Positions 19,800 to 31,181 of a stretch of DNA of 64,000 nucleotides are shown piece after piece. Positions within the stretch are counted from its first letter, which is position 1. Each line of letters starts with the position of its first letter. The stretch lies in NCBI GenBank assembly GCA_010015655.1, contig ML976687.1, positions 230,321-294,320 on the forward strand, written 5' to 3'. A program made the position numbers and the translations under genes. The notes below the pieces were generated by a model. The model worked only from the letters and a program-made list of their open reading frames with translations. It was not told the DNA's origin and searched no databases. Source of the stretch: Bimuria novae-zelandiae CBS 107.79. Its lineage: Eukaryota; Ascomycota; Dothideomycetes; Pleosporales; Didymosphaeriaceae.

Positions 19800-22186
19800 T
19801 AGAATCTATGGTACATCTATGCGAGCATACCGCTTCGAAGCAGGTGCTTTTGACATTCAATTGCCGCTACAGTGTCCGAATCAAGCCGATTCCGTTTATC
19901 TGTGATGACCTTCTTCGTCTGTGAAAATACTCGCTCACACTCAGAGCTCATCGCAGGACAACTGAATAGATCAAACGCCATCTTAGAGAGCACAGGGTAG
20001 TCAGATGCATGGCGGATCTACCACTCTAGAGGGTCCTTAACATCCTAATCGGCCTTATTATGTCTAGACATAAACTCATCAAGCTTAGAGGTGAGTTTTG
20101 CACGCTTCCTTCCTCGCGTACTAGACGCTATAGTAGCGGCGAGCCGCTGGCGACGCTTACGAGCTTGCTAGATAGGATCAAGCGCCGTGTCACTGTCAGT
20201 GCTAAACTCATTATCCTCCTCTTGCGTTGCTTCTGCAGTATCTACTTCTGCAGCTGCTTCCGCGGCTGCTTCCTCGTATTCTGCGTACACATCATGTACC
20301 ACCCGCTTCGCCTCAGTGATCCATTTCTTCTCATGACTCCATTCAATCTCGAAATAGGTAAATTTATTCGCAGGATGGAGGGCAACGGCGCATCAGTATG
20401 CTGGCGTAGTGTCTATAAGGCCGTAGTATTCTTCAAGCTTAATGCGGGCAGCATCAATAGCACAGGAATAGTATTCCGAAACCTCCTCGGCGTGATTTTC
20501 TGCGAACTTTCCAGCCTCCTGGAGCTTCTTAAAAAGGACGTCAAAAGACTCGAGTGTCTTATAGAGTGAGCCATGTAATCTTTCAAGGCCAGCTTTATTA
20601 GCCCGGCCTTCTATACGTTTAGTCAGATCTTTAAATGGCTTCAAGATATCGAAGAAGTGCTCTAAATCCGTCTAGTCGCGCGGAGTAATTGCGTCCTCTA
20701 AGATATTATATCCCTCACCACTATAATTATAGTGGAGAAAGAAAAGATTAATTACGTGGCGGAGCTTAAGAGCTCTCTCGATCATGGCGTACACAGAGTT
20801 CCAGCGGATGCCGCCGTCAACCAGTACCCTAGTGTAGAGGTGTTCGATGCTGCCCTCTTCGTACGCCTACAAGATATACTGTCTCAGAAGCTCCCGCCGC
20901 TGGTCGGTCCGGTTAATCCATACGCAGAAGTTATGGAGCTTACCAATAAAGCTCTGCTTCCTCCATATCTCAAACCGCTCATTATTAGATGCGCCACAGA
21001 GCTCTTTCTCCAGCTTGCTAATACCCTGCCCAAAGAGGAGAGTTTTGACTATAAGATTTAGTATATGGCCGACGCACCGGAGGCGGCTCTGCTGCGTAAT
21101 TATAGGGTACTGCTTTGCCAGCTCTTTAATACAAGTGTCGTTATTACTAGCATTGTCCATTATGAAAAAGCCAAGGACGGCGGGTATATTGTAAAATTCG
21201 ATAACCTTCGACAGCAATTTCGCAATGTTCTCGCCAGAGTGAGGGCCCTTTAGAGGTTAGAGGTTAATAAGGGCTGTTTGCAACTTTTGCTTCTCGTCTA
21301 GGAAGTAAGTAATAACTACCACATAGTTCGTTCCTTCTTCAGACGTCCAGGCATCGATTGAGATATGGATCTTGCTTTTGGCAAGATAGAGCTTTTCTTT
21401 TAGCCAAGCGCGTCTCCCAGCATCACCCTCCCACATCTCTTTAACCCAGGAACTAAGAGTTGATGGGCTCTTTGGCAGAATCTTATGTATATCCTCTAGG
21501 CAACTAGTAAAGATGTTACGGGTGCAGTGATGCGTCGCTTATTAAAAGGTGAGGTTAAGATTAATTACCTAGTTAATAAACTTGTCCTTAAACTAGAAGT
21601 CGTTAAACACTAAGCGCCGGCCTCTGAGGTATGGTATAGAGCCTGTTATTCCCCTAGCCATATCGAACAGATTCGATACCGCCAGTTTGTAACCGAATTC
21701 TTGGAGTTTGTGCTAATGTTTTAGATAATAAATAATACTAGTAGTTCCCTCACTATTATATAGTGCAGAATCATGCTGCCCATTAATATGGCAGTATTTA
21801 CAGAGCTAGAACTTATTGTCTCCGTTAGTTATTAATTGCGCTCCATGTTTGTAGATTACTAAGGATTAGGCTTTAGAGTTAAGGGCACGCTTATAAGGCT
21901 GATAATATCGGATTAATGGCAAAGACTTCCTTTCATAGCGAATTTTGTCCCATTAAATAGGAAAAATGCATTAAGAGGATGTAGGTAACTCTCTTTCATA
22001 GGTGGGTGTGGAAGTATTATTGGTTAGAGTTGAAACTGAACTTGGGGTCTCTGAGCGGCTCCCTAGGGTAGAACTGAAGGTCTCGGAGGGGGTTATAGGC
22101 AGAGTGGAACGTGTGGACCTTCCATGAGGCTGAAAGAATGGGTGGGAAGACATATTTGGCTTAGCATTTGGTAGTGTTGTACGCAA
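19800..22186 (-). pseudogene. hAT transposase
   Basis: The transposase starts at ATG 22,186 with a Ser/Thr/Pro-rich N-terminus. A zinc-finger-like piece (LCKYCHINGQHDSALY) follows near 21,790, then IHISIDAWTSEEGTNYVVV, GFFIMDNASNNDTCIKEL (catalytic Asp region, near 21,140), RLRCVGHILNLIVKTLLFG, and the C-terminal dimerisation segment HASDYPVLSKMAFDLFSCP with MSSECERVFSQTKK near 19,900-20,030. This is hAT transposase order. Several stops at Gln or Trp positions break it, mostly in the 21,540-21,970 stretch. It is better preserved than the surrounding Gypsy element. Confidence 0.9.
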
Positions 22187-22200
22187 AGACTAGATGTGTC

Positions 22201-22907
22201 TGTCGGGAGGACTTGTTGCACTAGTGCAACAAGTCCTCCCGACACTGATCAGTGATCGCGAGAAGCCATCACAGACAGTAAGGAAGAAGAGACAGGCTGT
22301 TGACAACCCGACGTGAGAAATCTCGGGTCGATGCAGACTGTGCTAAGAACAGAGCGAGGCAGAGATAACACGAAGCACTCTTAACCAACCTCTAAAGCTG
22401 CTAGTTTAGGCTGATCCGCGGACACAGAGCGCGTTAGCAACGTATTACAATTCACCGTACGAACGTCTCCAGACGACCTAGTTACGTACACTAACACACG
22501 TCGGAAACGACCAACCGACGAGACAACCACATTGACAACAAGTTAACACCGCCAGTATAATAGCAGATAACTAGAGCAGCGACAGCGCAGCAGACGATGC
22601 TAATGCTTAAGCTTAAGCTTAACTGCGCGATAATTAGTCAGAGCATGGCTTAAGTAAACGCCAGGAAGCTGCTTCGCGCTGGGCTAAATACACTGCAAAG
22701 TACCTTATGGGAGACTGCCTATATCCAGTGGCGCTGGAATCTGTCAACACATCTCTCTGGGACGTACCTGTACCAACAGACGCAGACGAGATGCACGCAA
22801 CAACCTGGGTTGCTAAAATCATTCGCGATTACAAAGCATTAATCAACCCAATGTAACTCGTTATCAAGTATTTCCTTTTAGCACTAGTGCAACAAGTCCT
22901 CCCAACA
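22201..22907 (+). mobile_element. 0.7-kb palindrome-tipped non-autonomous element
   Basis: It begins with a perfect 44-bp palindrome (22,201-22,244; each half starts TGTCGGGAGGACTTGTTGCA) and ends with 27 bases matching the right half of that palindrome with one G-to-A change (22,881-22,907, ..CCTCCCAACA). The 5 flanking bases are GTGTC on the left and GTGTT on the right, consistent with a 5-bp target duplication plus one C-to-T change. The TG..CA ends and 5-bp duplication suggest LTR-type integration, yet there is no long direct repeat. It lies 15 bases upstream of the hAT transposase start. Its family is not recognised. Confidence 0.7.
22560..22856 (+). pseudogene. short coding remnant inside the palindrome-tipped element
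   Basis: The plus-strand frame ending at TAA 22,854-22,856 is open for 69 codons: SKRQEAASRWAKYTAKYLMG, CLYPVALESVNTSLWDVPVP, WVAKIIRDYKALINPM. Upstream the same frame continues protein-like to about 22,560, but with stops at TAG 22,572, TAA 22,608, 22,614 and 22,620, and TAG 22,635, each explained by a Gln codon with C-to-T change. It may be a gag fragment or a captured host exon. No family is recognised. Confidence 0.5.
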
Positions 22908-23193
22908 GTGTTAGAATTTTCACGACACATCTGGCTCCTTGGCGCGACTCCAGCCAATCATGATTTTGCCAGGTGCACCCGGCGAAATCATAATTAGCTT
23001 GCTTAGCTAGCGCCGCCTAGGACATGCCCAGTACGGCAATTCGGTTAAGCAACTTCAAGTTACTTTAAGTAATATAAAAACCCTTACTTATAGTTGCTTA
23101 AATAACCTATTACTTATAGTTGCTTGTTACGTAATCAAGCAATGCCAGCCAACCAAGTCAAGTAACTTGACTGTTGGACACACTGGTCCGCGA

Positions 23194-25383
23194 GTCCTAT
23201 TTATAGTGGTGTTTTCTTATTACGATATAGTATATTATACTTCTTAACCACTCGCGGGGCGATTAGACACGCGTCTGCCCCTAGGTTAATTAGTGCTATA
23301 ATACGATGTCCATGCACCGTAATATCTTTAATTAAGCGCTTCTTAACTCGGCGAGTGTCTACTTAATAAGCCATAATAATCGCACTATTACTAGTGTGGC
23401 TTGTTACCTAGTAATAATCTAGTTTTTTAAATTATTAAACCCTTTGTCTAAGGTTTTAGGCTAACTAGCGTCAGCTTCCTTAATCTAGTCCTGGACCTTA
23501 GATAGCTTAGAGACTTTCTTAATTTAGTGCTACTTATATTACTATTAATATAGGGCGTAGGTCTCTCTAATCCTATTAGATTTATATACTCCTTGATTCC
23601 CATGTTGCGGGCAATTTGGAGTAAGGTATTTATTTTAGGCTAATGCATTATACCCTAGATAGCTATCTAAGGAGGCTACCTCTTCCTGCAGGCTTAGGTG
23701 TGCGAAGCACTATAGGTTATATTATTCTTACCTAATTAATAAGTAGTCCGCGTCTCTTCTTAACTACGTATTCCTTATTATTGTGCTAGTGTCGCGGGGG
23801 TCTAAGCCCTAAGGGAACTAGCCTGTTTCGAACTTCTACTACCTATGTAGCTTACAGGTAATATTAAAATATTAATACTAATTATTCTATTTATAGTGCT
23901 TAGCCTAATAGGCTAAAAAGTGCTTATAGTAATTATTAGGCACGCTGCACTGGCTCTGCTTTAGCCTATAGTATTCTAAACCTCCTGGAAAATAGGAGGC
24001 CCTAACTCTAGCCTTAGAGTGTTGTCGGCATCCTTTACGCGTGCATTGCCACTATTTGGCGTATTTATATCGTTCCTGTATCGTGATCTGGCGTAGGTAT
24101 TGTTTTAGGCGCCCCTGTAGTTTCTTTGCTAGCTAGTAGGCGTCCTATACGTGTGCCCCTTAGACAATTACTTTTGCCTTACACTAAGATAATTAATGTA
24201 GCGCACTGCTGCACATCTAGTAGGTGTCGTTAGCTAGTTTTTAGAAGATCTAGTACTTAGGAAGGGTCTTTCGTTCCTCTTCCTTTTCTATTAGCTCTAG
24301 GATCTTCTGCGTAAGATCCACTCCGTCGGCTTCTACCAGCGTGAGGGTGACTATAGCCACTTATAGGAGGTTAGTTATATTAACCTTAGTCTCCTAATCG
24401 TTGCAGTCTTTGGCGAAGTGGCCTAGCTTACTATATTAGAGGCAGGCTTTATCTTTAAACCTCTGTTCTTGCTCTTCCTGCGAGATGCTATTCTTGTCCT
24501 AGTAACTCTTCTTTAGTCTGTACAGCTGTTTTCCCTTGCCATTCTTCTTTTTGTACTATCGGGCTTTATTAGTTATAATAACATCTCTGTCCTGGTCTCT
24601 TCCTACGGGCCTAGATCAATTCTCTTTTCTAGTAAGTAGTCTAGTACTATGCTATTTTTCTAGCTTACGTTCGTATAGGCAATTGTCTACTTTAATTATA
24701 TTGTTAATAAGTTCTTCTAGGTTATCTGCTTTTCCTTAGTAGACTAATTTGTCTTTAACCAATTCTTTTAGTCCGTTATAGTAGGCAATTATAAGTAGGG
24801 CTTCTCCCCATCCTTCGAGTTCTGCCATAATCTGTTTAAACTCTAGTGTATAGAGTACCGCCGATTTCTCCTGACGTAGGCGCTGGAGGCGTATTTTGGC
24901 TTAATGTCCTTTATTAATAGTGTCGAACATTCCTTTCACGGCCTTGCAAAAAGACTCTTAGTCCTTAAAGGCGTCTTTAGTAGCGTCTAAACTACAATCC
25001 TCTAATTTGCTATTCTTAAGAAAATTATTAATTATTAGTCTAGCCTACGCGGCTGCCTTGTCTTGCATATTTATATAGGTAACTAGGATCTTATCCTATT
25101 CCGTATTAAACTTTCCTAGGTTGTAACAGATAAATAGTTTTATCTAAGTTAGGAACGTTCCTAGGTAACCCTTTCCTAAATAAGGTTTAGGCTTCGGGAC
25201 CTTTAGTTAATGTTTTGCATTTTCCTATTAGCTCATCTTTTCGCTTATCTAGTTAATAATTTCCTGTAACTAGGCTATTTAAGCCGCTTGTTCGATAACT
25301 ATCTCTCCTAGGGTCTTTTCCTTAGGTGCCGGAGCTACGGTGGTCGAACTAGGTCCTGCTATTATACCGTAGGGTAGTTAAAG
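23194..25383 (-). pseudogene. Gypsy 2 gag and protease half
   Basis: This is the 5' half of element 2 on the minus strand, separated from the rest by the hAT insertion. A zinc knuckle lies at 24,403-24,444: Cys-Leu-stop-Tyr..KLGHFAKDC, where the stop and Tyr are the expected Gln and Cys changed by C-to-T and G-to-A mutations. The upstream part (24,500-25,350) is a gag-like alpha-helical frame with frequent stops. The hAT target duplication abuts at 23,186-23,193. Confidence 0.8.
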
Positions 25384-25835
25384 TGTTATAAGGCTCTTAC
25401 ACCTTATTCTAATCTAGGTTAGGGTAGTAAGGTATCGTGGTGCTTCACGGATTATTTAGTAGTATAAGTTAATGCGACACTTAGCGCGGCTAGACAATTT
25501 AATCTTATAATAAATAAGATAACTATTAGTCTGTATAAGAGAACGTACTCGCACAGAAGATATATAAGTTAACTACAAAGAAGGAAACAATAATAGGAAA
25601 GTCGCCATACTATATACTAGCCTATTCCTTCTTTGTAGTCCCGCCAAGGCCCTGTAGTCCCAGGGACTATAGTAGTCCTATAGGACTTCCCTTTATGCGG
25701 TACTTTGTCACGTAACTGCTGACTAAGCTGCCCCGCGCCCCGTTAGGTCCCGTTAACTCTGCTACTTCGTTAACAATTACTCTCTTGGCGTAATTGTCTG
25801 GCTTCTTCATCCTTGTGGGGTTCGTGGTCGTAACA
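25384..25835 (-). repeat. 5' LTR of Gypsy element 2
   Basis: Partner of the LTR at 15,211-15,662, same length, with the same palindromes near 25,655-25,685. Differences between the two are mostly C/T and G/A transitions in both directions, as expected if RIP struck each copy independently. Confidence 0.93.
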
Positions 25836-25840
25836 GTAGG

Positions 25841-26363
25841 CAAGTGTCTAACTAAAGTATCTGCGGTAGGATAATTAACTACCTTAGCATTTACTACCTC
25901 TCCCTTAGTAGCTAAATTAAATATAAAATATAACGTTTTCTTGCGCGCATGCTCTTTAGCCTACGCTAGTATTCTTTATCTTTTAATAAATAAGAAATAA
26001 CTATAGCTAATTATGTCTTATCCTCTTTAACCTTCTTCTTATATTCCTCTCGTGTCTTATCTAATAACGCCTAAGACATGTTAACGCACGAATAGCTAAG
26101 GCGAATATACTTAGTATATTTTTAACTTAATTTAGATATAATATAATACTTTTAACTTTTAAATTTATACTCGAAATAAGGGTGCTTAGTTATAAAATTA
26201 GTTTAAAGGATTTTATTATATAAATAAAATTTATAAGTAGTAAACTTAGTAGGTATAGTAACTAACGTTATACTTATAAATATAAGAGCAAGGTCACGCT
26301 TATATAAAAAAAGGTAAAACTCAATACGTACTTTAAAAACAAATTTTAAAAGGGAGGGAATAA
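25841..26363. other. 3' internal remnant of LTR element 1
   Basis: This stretch lies between the Gypsy 2 target duplication and the element 1 right LTR. It ends in the polypurine tract (26,346-26,363). The minus strand shows a possible antisense frame from 26,079 (LLDKTREEYKKKVKEDK) that seems to continue, after a frame change, across the Gypsy 2 insertion point into 15,205-15,100. This is weak evidence in RIP-altered DNA. Confidence 0.35.
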
Positions 26364-26755
26364 TATTAGGATCTAAAACCCTAAAAAGGCTATACTAGTT
26401 TTGTACTTAACCCCTTATATTATTTACTATAAATAACGAGTTATTTCGCGACTACGCTGCATGGCGCTAAGTTATATAACTGCTCTATAGAGAGCGCTCG
26501 CCAGCGAGCAGTCTAGGACATGTATAATAAGAACGCGATGGTAGTTTTCTACTATTATATTTCACCTGTTTATTAATCTATTATTTAGATTTGACTTAGG
26601 TCCTTATTAATTTAATTATGCTATACACACCTTTAATACTAACGCCCTATTAATACGCGTAAGCTATTAATATATTCTTACCTATATTACTAATACTCCT
26701 ATCTAAGAACTAATCCTTACTCCTAAGTGACTAGCTACCCTATAGGAATTTAACA
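26364..26755 (+). repeat. 3' LTR of LTR element 1
   Basis: Partner of 12,946-13,337. It begins TATTAGGATC (TG changed to TA) and ends TTTAACA. It is followed by the CTTTT duplication at 26,756-26,760. Confidence 0.92.
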
Positions 26756-26760
26756 CTTTT

Positions 26761-26882
26761 AACTTAACATACTACGACAGTTTATAAATGAATATACAAG
26801 CGGAGCTTATTCTAACTCACTTATAGAAGTATATGTAGAGAAGAAAGTTGCATTAGGAAAAGCCTATAGAAGTAGGCTATAA
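26761..26882. other. short AT-rich spacer between nests
   Basis: About 120 bases lie between the target duplication of LTR element 1 and the left end of PiggyBac A. They include a small inverted repeat AGCCTA-TAGAAG-TAGGCT (26,861-26,878). No gene is seen. Confidence 0.4.
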
Positions 26883-27000
26883 ACCTATCCCCTGCACCGT
26901 TAACATCTCCCGTACACGGACCACCTGATTCTGGCCAATTAGTGAATGTCTCCGACTTGGCGGAACAGCAACATGAATGTTAGTTTGTATAAGATTTATA

Positions 27001-29130
27001 TCGTGCCTTGGCAGTCAATGCACGCCGTCAGTTGCACGCACTTGGCATGCCCGCGCTACTAACAAAATATAGTGTAGAGCTTTATATAATAGTTTTTATT
27101 ATAGGAATTTTTAGTATTAAGTTTAATTAGGTATATTAATTATTACTAGCGTATAGTATTTATAAATATTATATTAGTATTTTAATAATACGCCTTCTGC
27201 GCGAGGAGAGGGTTAATATTAAAGTATATACCTATTAACTTAATTAACTTTCTAAGGAGTGCGCACCTGTTTTTTACTTTTAGTATAATAAAGAGTAAAG
27301 ACTAAGGGCTTTTAACTACCCTTTTTAAATAATTTAATACGATTTATAAGGTGCTTTTTAGCTATATAAGCTTATTAATATAGGCATTTTTAAGAGGTTT
27401 ACTTAGCTCTCTTCCTTGCGCGTGCCTCTTAAGCTTATACGTGCGCAACGCGGGCCTCTTACTATAGATAAAGTTTAAGCTCTTTATTTGCCCTCTATAT
27501 TTCCTTTTACTACTCCTTTTAGAGTTATAACTCTTATTTATAAGCTTCTTATTAAGCGAGAGCGTTACGCGCTTTTTATACTTAAGCAGGTAACTAGAAA
27601 ATAGCTCCTCTATACTACTCTTTAGGTTGCTTTAAGGGCAACGCCTTGCCTTTAGTTTTATAATATTTTTAATTAGCAAGAGCCTCTCGCAGGCCTTAGT
27701 TTTTATATTTAAAAAGTTAATTTTATATAGAAATTAAGTATAGGGTAGAGCTAAGCGAGCGCGTAGTCTTATTAGTAATATCCTTAATAGTAAAGCGTAG
27801 TAGCCTCTTAACTTTACGCTAGTCTAACGCGCTAAGTATTAATATAGAGCTCTTTCGTAATATACGCGCTAGTAGAGTCTCTTTACTAAACCTTTTAAGT
27901 ATATAAGTTAACTCTTGTGGCTAGATCCCTGTGCTTATAAAGGCTCGTACAACTAACTACAGTGTAGTATAGGTTATCTAGGCCTTTTAGAGTAAGTTAA
28001 AGAAGTTTCTTTTTATAACTATTAATAGTCTCTAGCACCTAAATAAGTAATCTAATAGCTTATTTAAGTATGCTATTAAGAGAGACTTAAATATATAAAT
28101 ATTAAGAGGCTACAACGTATAGGTTAAGTAAGGAGGAAATACTATAAGAAGAATTCTATTTTAGTTATAGTAGTTAATAAACTTTATAGTAATATAAAAA
28201 CTATAGCTATTAAGTATAAGTAGTTAGTATTAGCGTCGCGCTTTCTTCTTTATATAGTAGTTAAATACTTATTTAAGCTATATAATACTAATTTAATTAT
28301 TTAACTAGCTAAAAGTTAATAAAGTAATAAAAACTTTATAAAAGCTACTATTAATTTATTTAACCTAGCTTAATTATAGGGTCTTATTACTAGACTAGTA
28401 TACAAGGCTAGGGTTAACAAGAGAGCTATCGGCGTAAATATAAGCTAATACTAATATCCACTCGCGCGAGCCATCCTGTATACTCTGCCTCACTTTTCGA
28501 CTCTCGTATATAGGCCTGCTGAAGATCCTTTTCGAACGCCTGGTGATACCGAGGAGAAAGCCTTTCTCATCCATATTGTATGTGTGCTCAGGTTGTATGC
28601 CGTACTCCGCGATTTTCTCGTACAAAAGTTGAAAGTAGAGGCTGTATTTGGCCTCAGAATCAGCGTTGTGGCGATTTATATCAAGCCCGGTTGACCAGCC
28701 CGATATAAGGGAGTCCTTGTTATTGCGCACAAAGCGATCGACCTAGCTCATAGAGACGTCCTTTTTGGCAATATTTGACGCAAAGTTTCGCATCATTTGA
28801 CGTGTAGGTGGTAGGCCGCGCTCAGTAAGGCGCTTTATATACTGTAGGAGCTCTTGCTCTTGGTGTTTGTGGAGATTTCTGCGATTCTGATCGGTAACTT
28901 CGCGCGGGTGCGATACGCGTCGGTGCCTACGCGACAATGTTGACCTCAAAACATCAAACTTTTCTGCTATTTCTGTATATGTAAAATGTTCTCCTGGTTC
29001 TAGCGATTCGATTGCTGCAATTGCAGCGTCAATTGGATCCATATTGGTAGAGTTATGTTATTGCGGAGTTTGGTGTTGCATACCCCTCGCGTGCACCGAC
29101 TGACGGCGTGCATTGACTGCCAAGGCACGG
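27001..29130 (-). mobile_element. pogo/Fot1-type (Tc1-mariner) transposon 1
   Basis: Inverted ends match over about 30 bases (CGTGCCTTGGCAGTCAATGC inward from each side) with a TA duplication on both sides (26,999-27,000 and 29,131-29,132). The length of 2,130 bases is typical of Fot1-like elements. The transposase is on the minus strand. The right third is nearly unmutated while 27,060-28,390 is saturated with TA steps. It is inserted about 40 bases beyond the end of the PiggyBac A coding region. Confidence 0.93.
28395..29042 (-). pseudogene. pogo 1 transposase, N-terminal part
   Basis: ATG 29,042 begins MDPIDAAIAAIESLEPGEHF, followed by a helix-turn-helix (TYTEIAEKFDVLRSTLSRRH) and a CENP-B-type DNA-binding part. 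A single TAG at 28,740-28,742 interrupts it where a Trp is expected (VSMS-W-VDRFVRNN). It continues to the first catalytic Asp motif YNMDEKGFLLG near 28,560 and NPSLVY at 28,395. The remaining two thirds of the transposase must lie in the destroyed 27,060-28,390 segment. Confidence 0.88.
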
Positions 29131-31181
29131 TATACAGATTTACATAGCCTAAGGTCGTGATTTTAAATTACTGTATACTTAAACTGACGCTGGTGTTAAT
29201 AGAGGTGACTGTTTTGTGCCGCCGGAGGTGCTCCTGCCAGCACTCCGGCCTGATTTCAGGCCTACAGAGAGGCAGCTGGCAGAGTCTACAGCCAAAGGAC
29301 GTACGAGGAGCTCGCTGAGTACCATGCCGTGGGCGTGAATTGCCTGACACGTGACTTAGAGGCTTGCGATTGTCATCCTTCTTGCGGCCGTTTTCTAAGC
29401 AAGCTACACACAGCCAAGACTCTGCGAAGAGCTTGACAGACGTGTGCTCACTCTCCTAACTAGCAATTACGTCGTCAAACTTCTCTTGTTTTTTAGAGCC
29501 GTGTGTAGGTCGACTCCCACGCTTGAATAATTGCTTGATAAGGTTGTATAGGAACTCCTTGTGGCCGCTTCTCTTGGCAGCGTGAGAGGAGGCGTATGAG
29601 GAAAGTCTGTAGGCGTTATTTAGTGAGAGATCTAGCAAAAAGTACTATAGTGGCTTCCATGTACGCCTCCTGACGTGCTGTATAGTGTAATAAGCTCGAT
29701 TCTAGTTAAATTAATCTACCTTACTTTTGTGATAATTGTAGTCGTTTATTATTTCTAGGATCCCTAGGAGCTTAACGGAGGCGTCTTTAAAGGCTAATTA
29801 GAGCAGTTTCTTGTTGTTTGGAGAGAGCTTTAAGCAGTGACGGAGCCTTTATACAAGTTAAAGTGCTAGGTGGCGACTATCGTTAGTAGGTCTTGGCAGG
29901 TCTTGGCGCTGGAGTTTAGGATTTTCCGAGCCGTTAACTTACGCTCTGCAACAGTACTGGCAAACAACACAACCTGATTATCTCTCCACGCAGCCTGTGG
30001 TACCTTCTTACTCTCTGAGAGCGCCCAGTAGATCTCCCCCACGGTATTTTGTTAGTAAAATGGGTTTTTAACCGTACCAGATCCGTGTTAAAGCGCTCTT
30101 TAGAGAGTCTCGAGCGCGCGCGACGTGCAATTGCTAGGTTGACAGCTAAAACTTCAGCCTCTGCCGCCTGCTCAAATCGCTCCTCAGTCGCCGTCTTGGT
30201 CGTCCGAACAGTGCCTGCGCAGCCTACGCCGCGAGATCTTAAGTATTCGAGCATGGGTATCGTGTTGAACAGATTATCGTCCCACACAGTGTGGAGATTT
30301 AGCGGAAACAGACGCTCGCCGGTAGAGTCCTTGGCGAGGACTAGATTGATAGGCACAAGCTTGGTGGGCGTAAAAGTCGACGTCGCGCCCGCAGGCCTTT
30401 GTAAGTTGACAGGCCCTTAGCTAGATCCTCTAGCATGAAATAACTAGTTAAGCAGTACTCCGTCGTTAGCTAAACACTAGATCTTATAGCCCTCTGGCGT
30501 TAGTTTTGTCTTGATAATCACGATCTCGCTGGCACGCCTAGTAAATCTCGCTATTGCCTCGTCGACGCAGAGGTGCTTGCCAGCGTTCCAGTACATGAAG
30601 CAGCGCTTACGAAGCACCTCTGAGAGGTCCTAGACGCGCCCAAATGGGGACTGGAAGGACTGGTTTGTTGCTGTACAGTATAGAAACCTGTCCAGCTGCT
30701 CCCATCGCGTCTGCCCCATGTACTCATTAACTCTGTGTGTAGGCGCTGTACCATGCAACTTCATCCAGTACTCCTCTGCCGACGGCTCTCGATGGACGCC
30801 CATATATATAACTATCGCGAAGTACGTATACAGCTCGGTCGGCGACGTCGGTTTCCACTTGCGGCAGGCAGAGGGCTCGACAGCTCGTACGTGCTTAGCA
30901 TGCTGATTGGTAAAGTATGCGATACGGTCTAGGACGTCGGCGTCGAAAAATAGGTTAAAAAGCTCGAATGGCGAGCCTCTGTCAACACCTTCAGGTATCT
31001 GGGCCTCTCCAAAAATACGTGAGTTGTCGATACGGAGGGGTTGCCACTCTTGTCAGATTTGATAGTGTTCTGTCACTTTAAGATAATGCGATAATGAGAG
31101 TTGATGGATGTGATTATTTGTTGTGGAAACCGTGGATGTGCGCAAGGTGTCTATCTAGCGATGTTTCACGCTTGCACTATA

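Larger units (their letters stand above)
19657..23185 (-). mobile_element. hAT-family DNA transposon
   Basis: Ends are inverted: CAGTGTGTCCA on the left (19,657) and its complement on the right (ending 23,185), flanked by a perfect 8-bp target duplication GTCCGCGA (19,649-19,656 and 23,186-23,193), the hAT hallmark. Subterminal repeats are present: CAGCCAAGTAAAG-type copies in both orientations at 19,671-19,785, and two copies of TTACTTATAGTTGCTT near 23,075-23,130. The transposase is on the minus strand. The element is interrupted by a 0.7-kb insertion at 22,201. Confidence 0.95.
15211..25835 (-). mobile_element. Gypsy (chromodomain) LTR retrotransposon 2, minus strand
   Basis: Equal-length LTRs (452 bases) at 15,211-15,662 and 25,384-25,835 are flanked by the perfect target duplication GTAGG (15,206-15,210 and 25,836-25,840). 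The polypurine tract, AAAGAAAGGAATAG read on the minus strand, sits next to the left LTR at 15,663-15,680, so the right LTR is the 5' one. Minus-strand order is gag with zinc knuckle (near 24,400), protease region, hAT insertion, reverse transcriptase, RNase H, integrase, chromodomain. This order is the Gypsy order. Confidence 0.95.
12946..26755 (+). mobile_element. LTR retrotransposon 1 (outer element of the nest)
   Basis: Direct LTRs of equal length (392 bases each) occur at 12,946-13,337 and 26,364-26,755 and are flanked by a perfect 5-bp target duplication, CTTTT (12,941-12,945 and 26,756-26,760). A polypurine tract AAAAGGGAGGGAATAA directly precedes the right LTR, so the element reads on the plus strand. 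Subtracting the inserted Gypsy element, the internal region is only about 2.4 kb. It contains gag but no recognisable reverse transcriptase or integrase, so this is a deleted or non-autonomous copy. The LTRs differ mainly by C/T and G/A changes. Confidence 0.92.
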
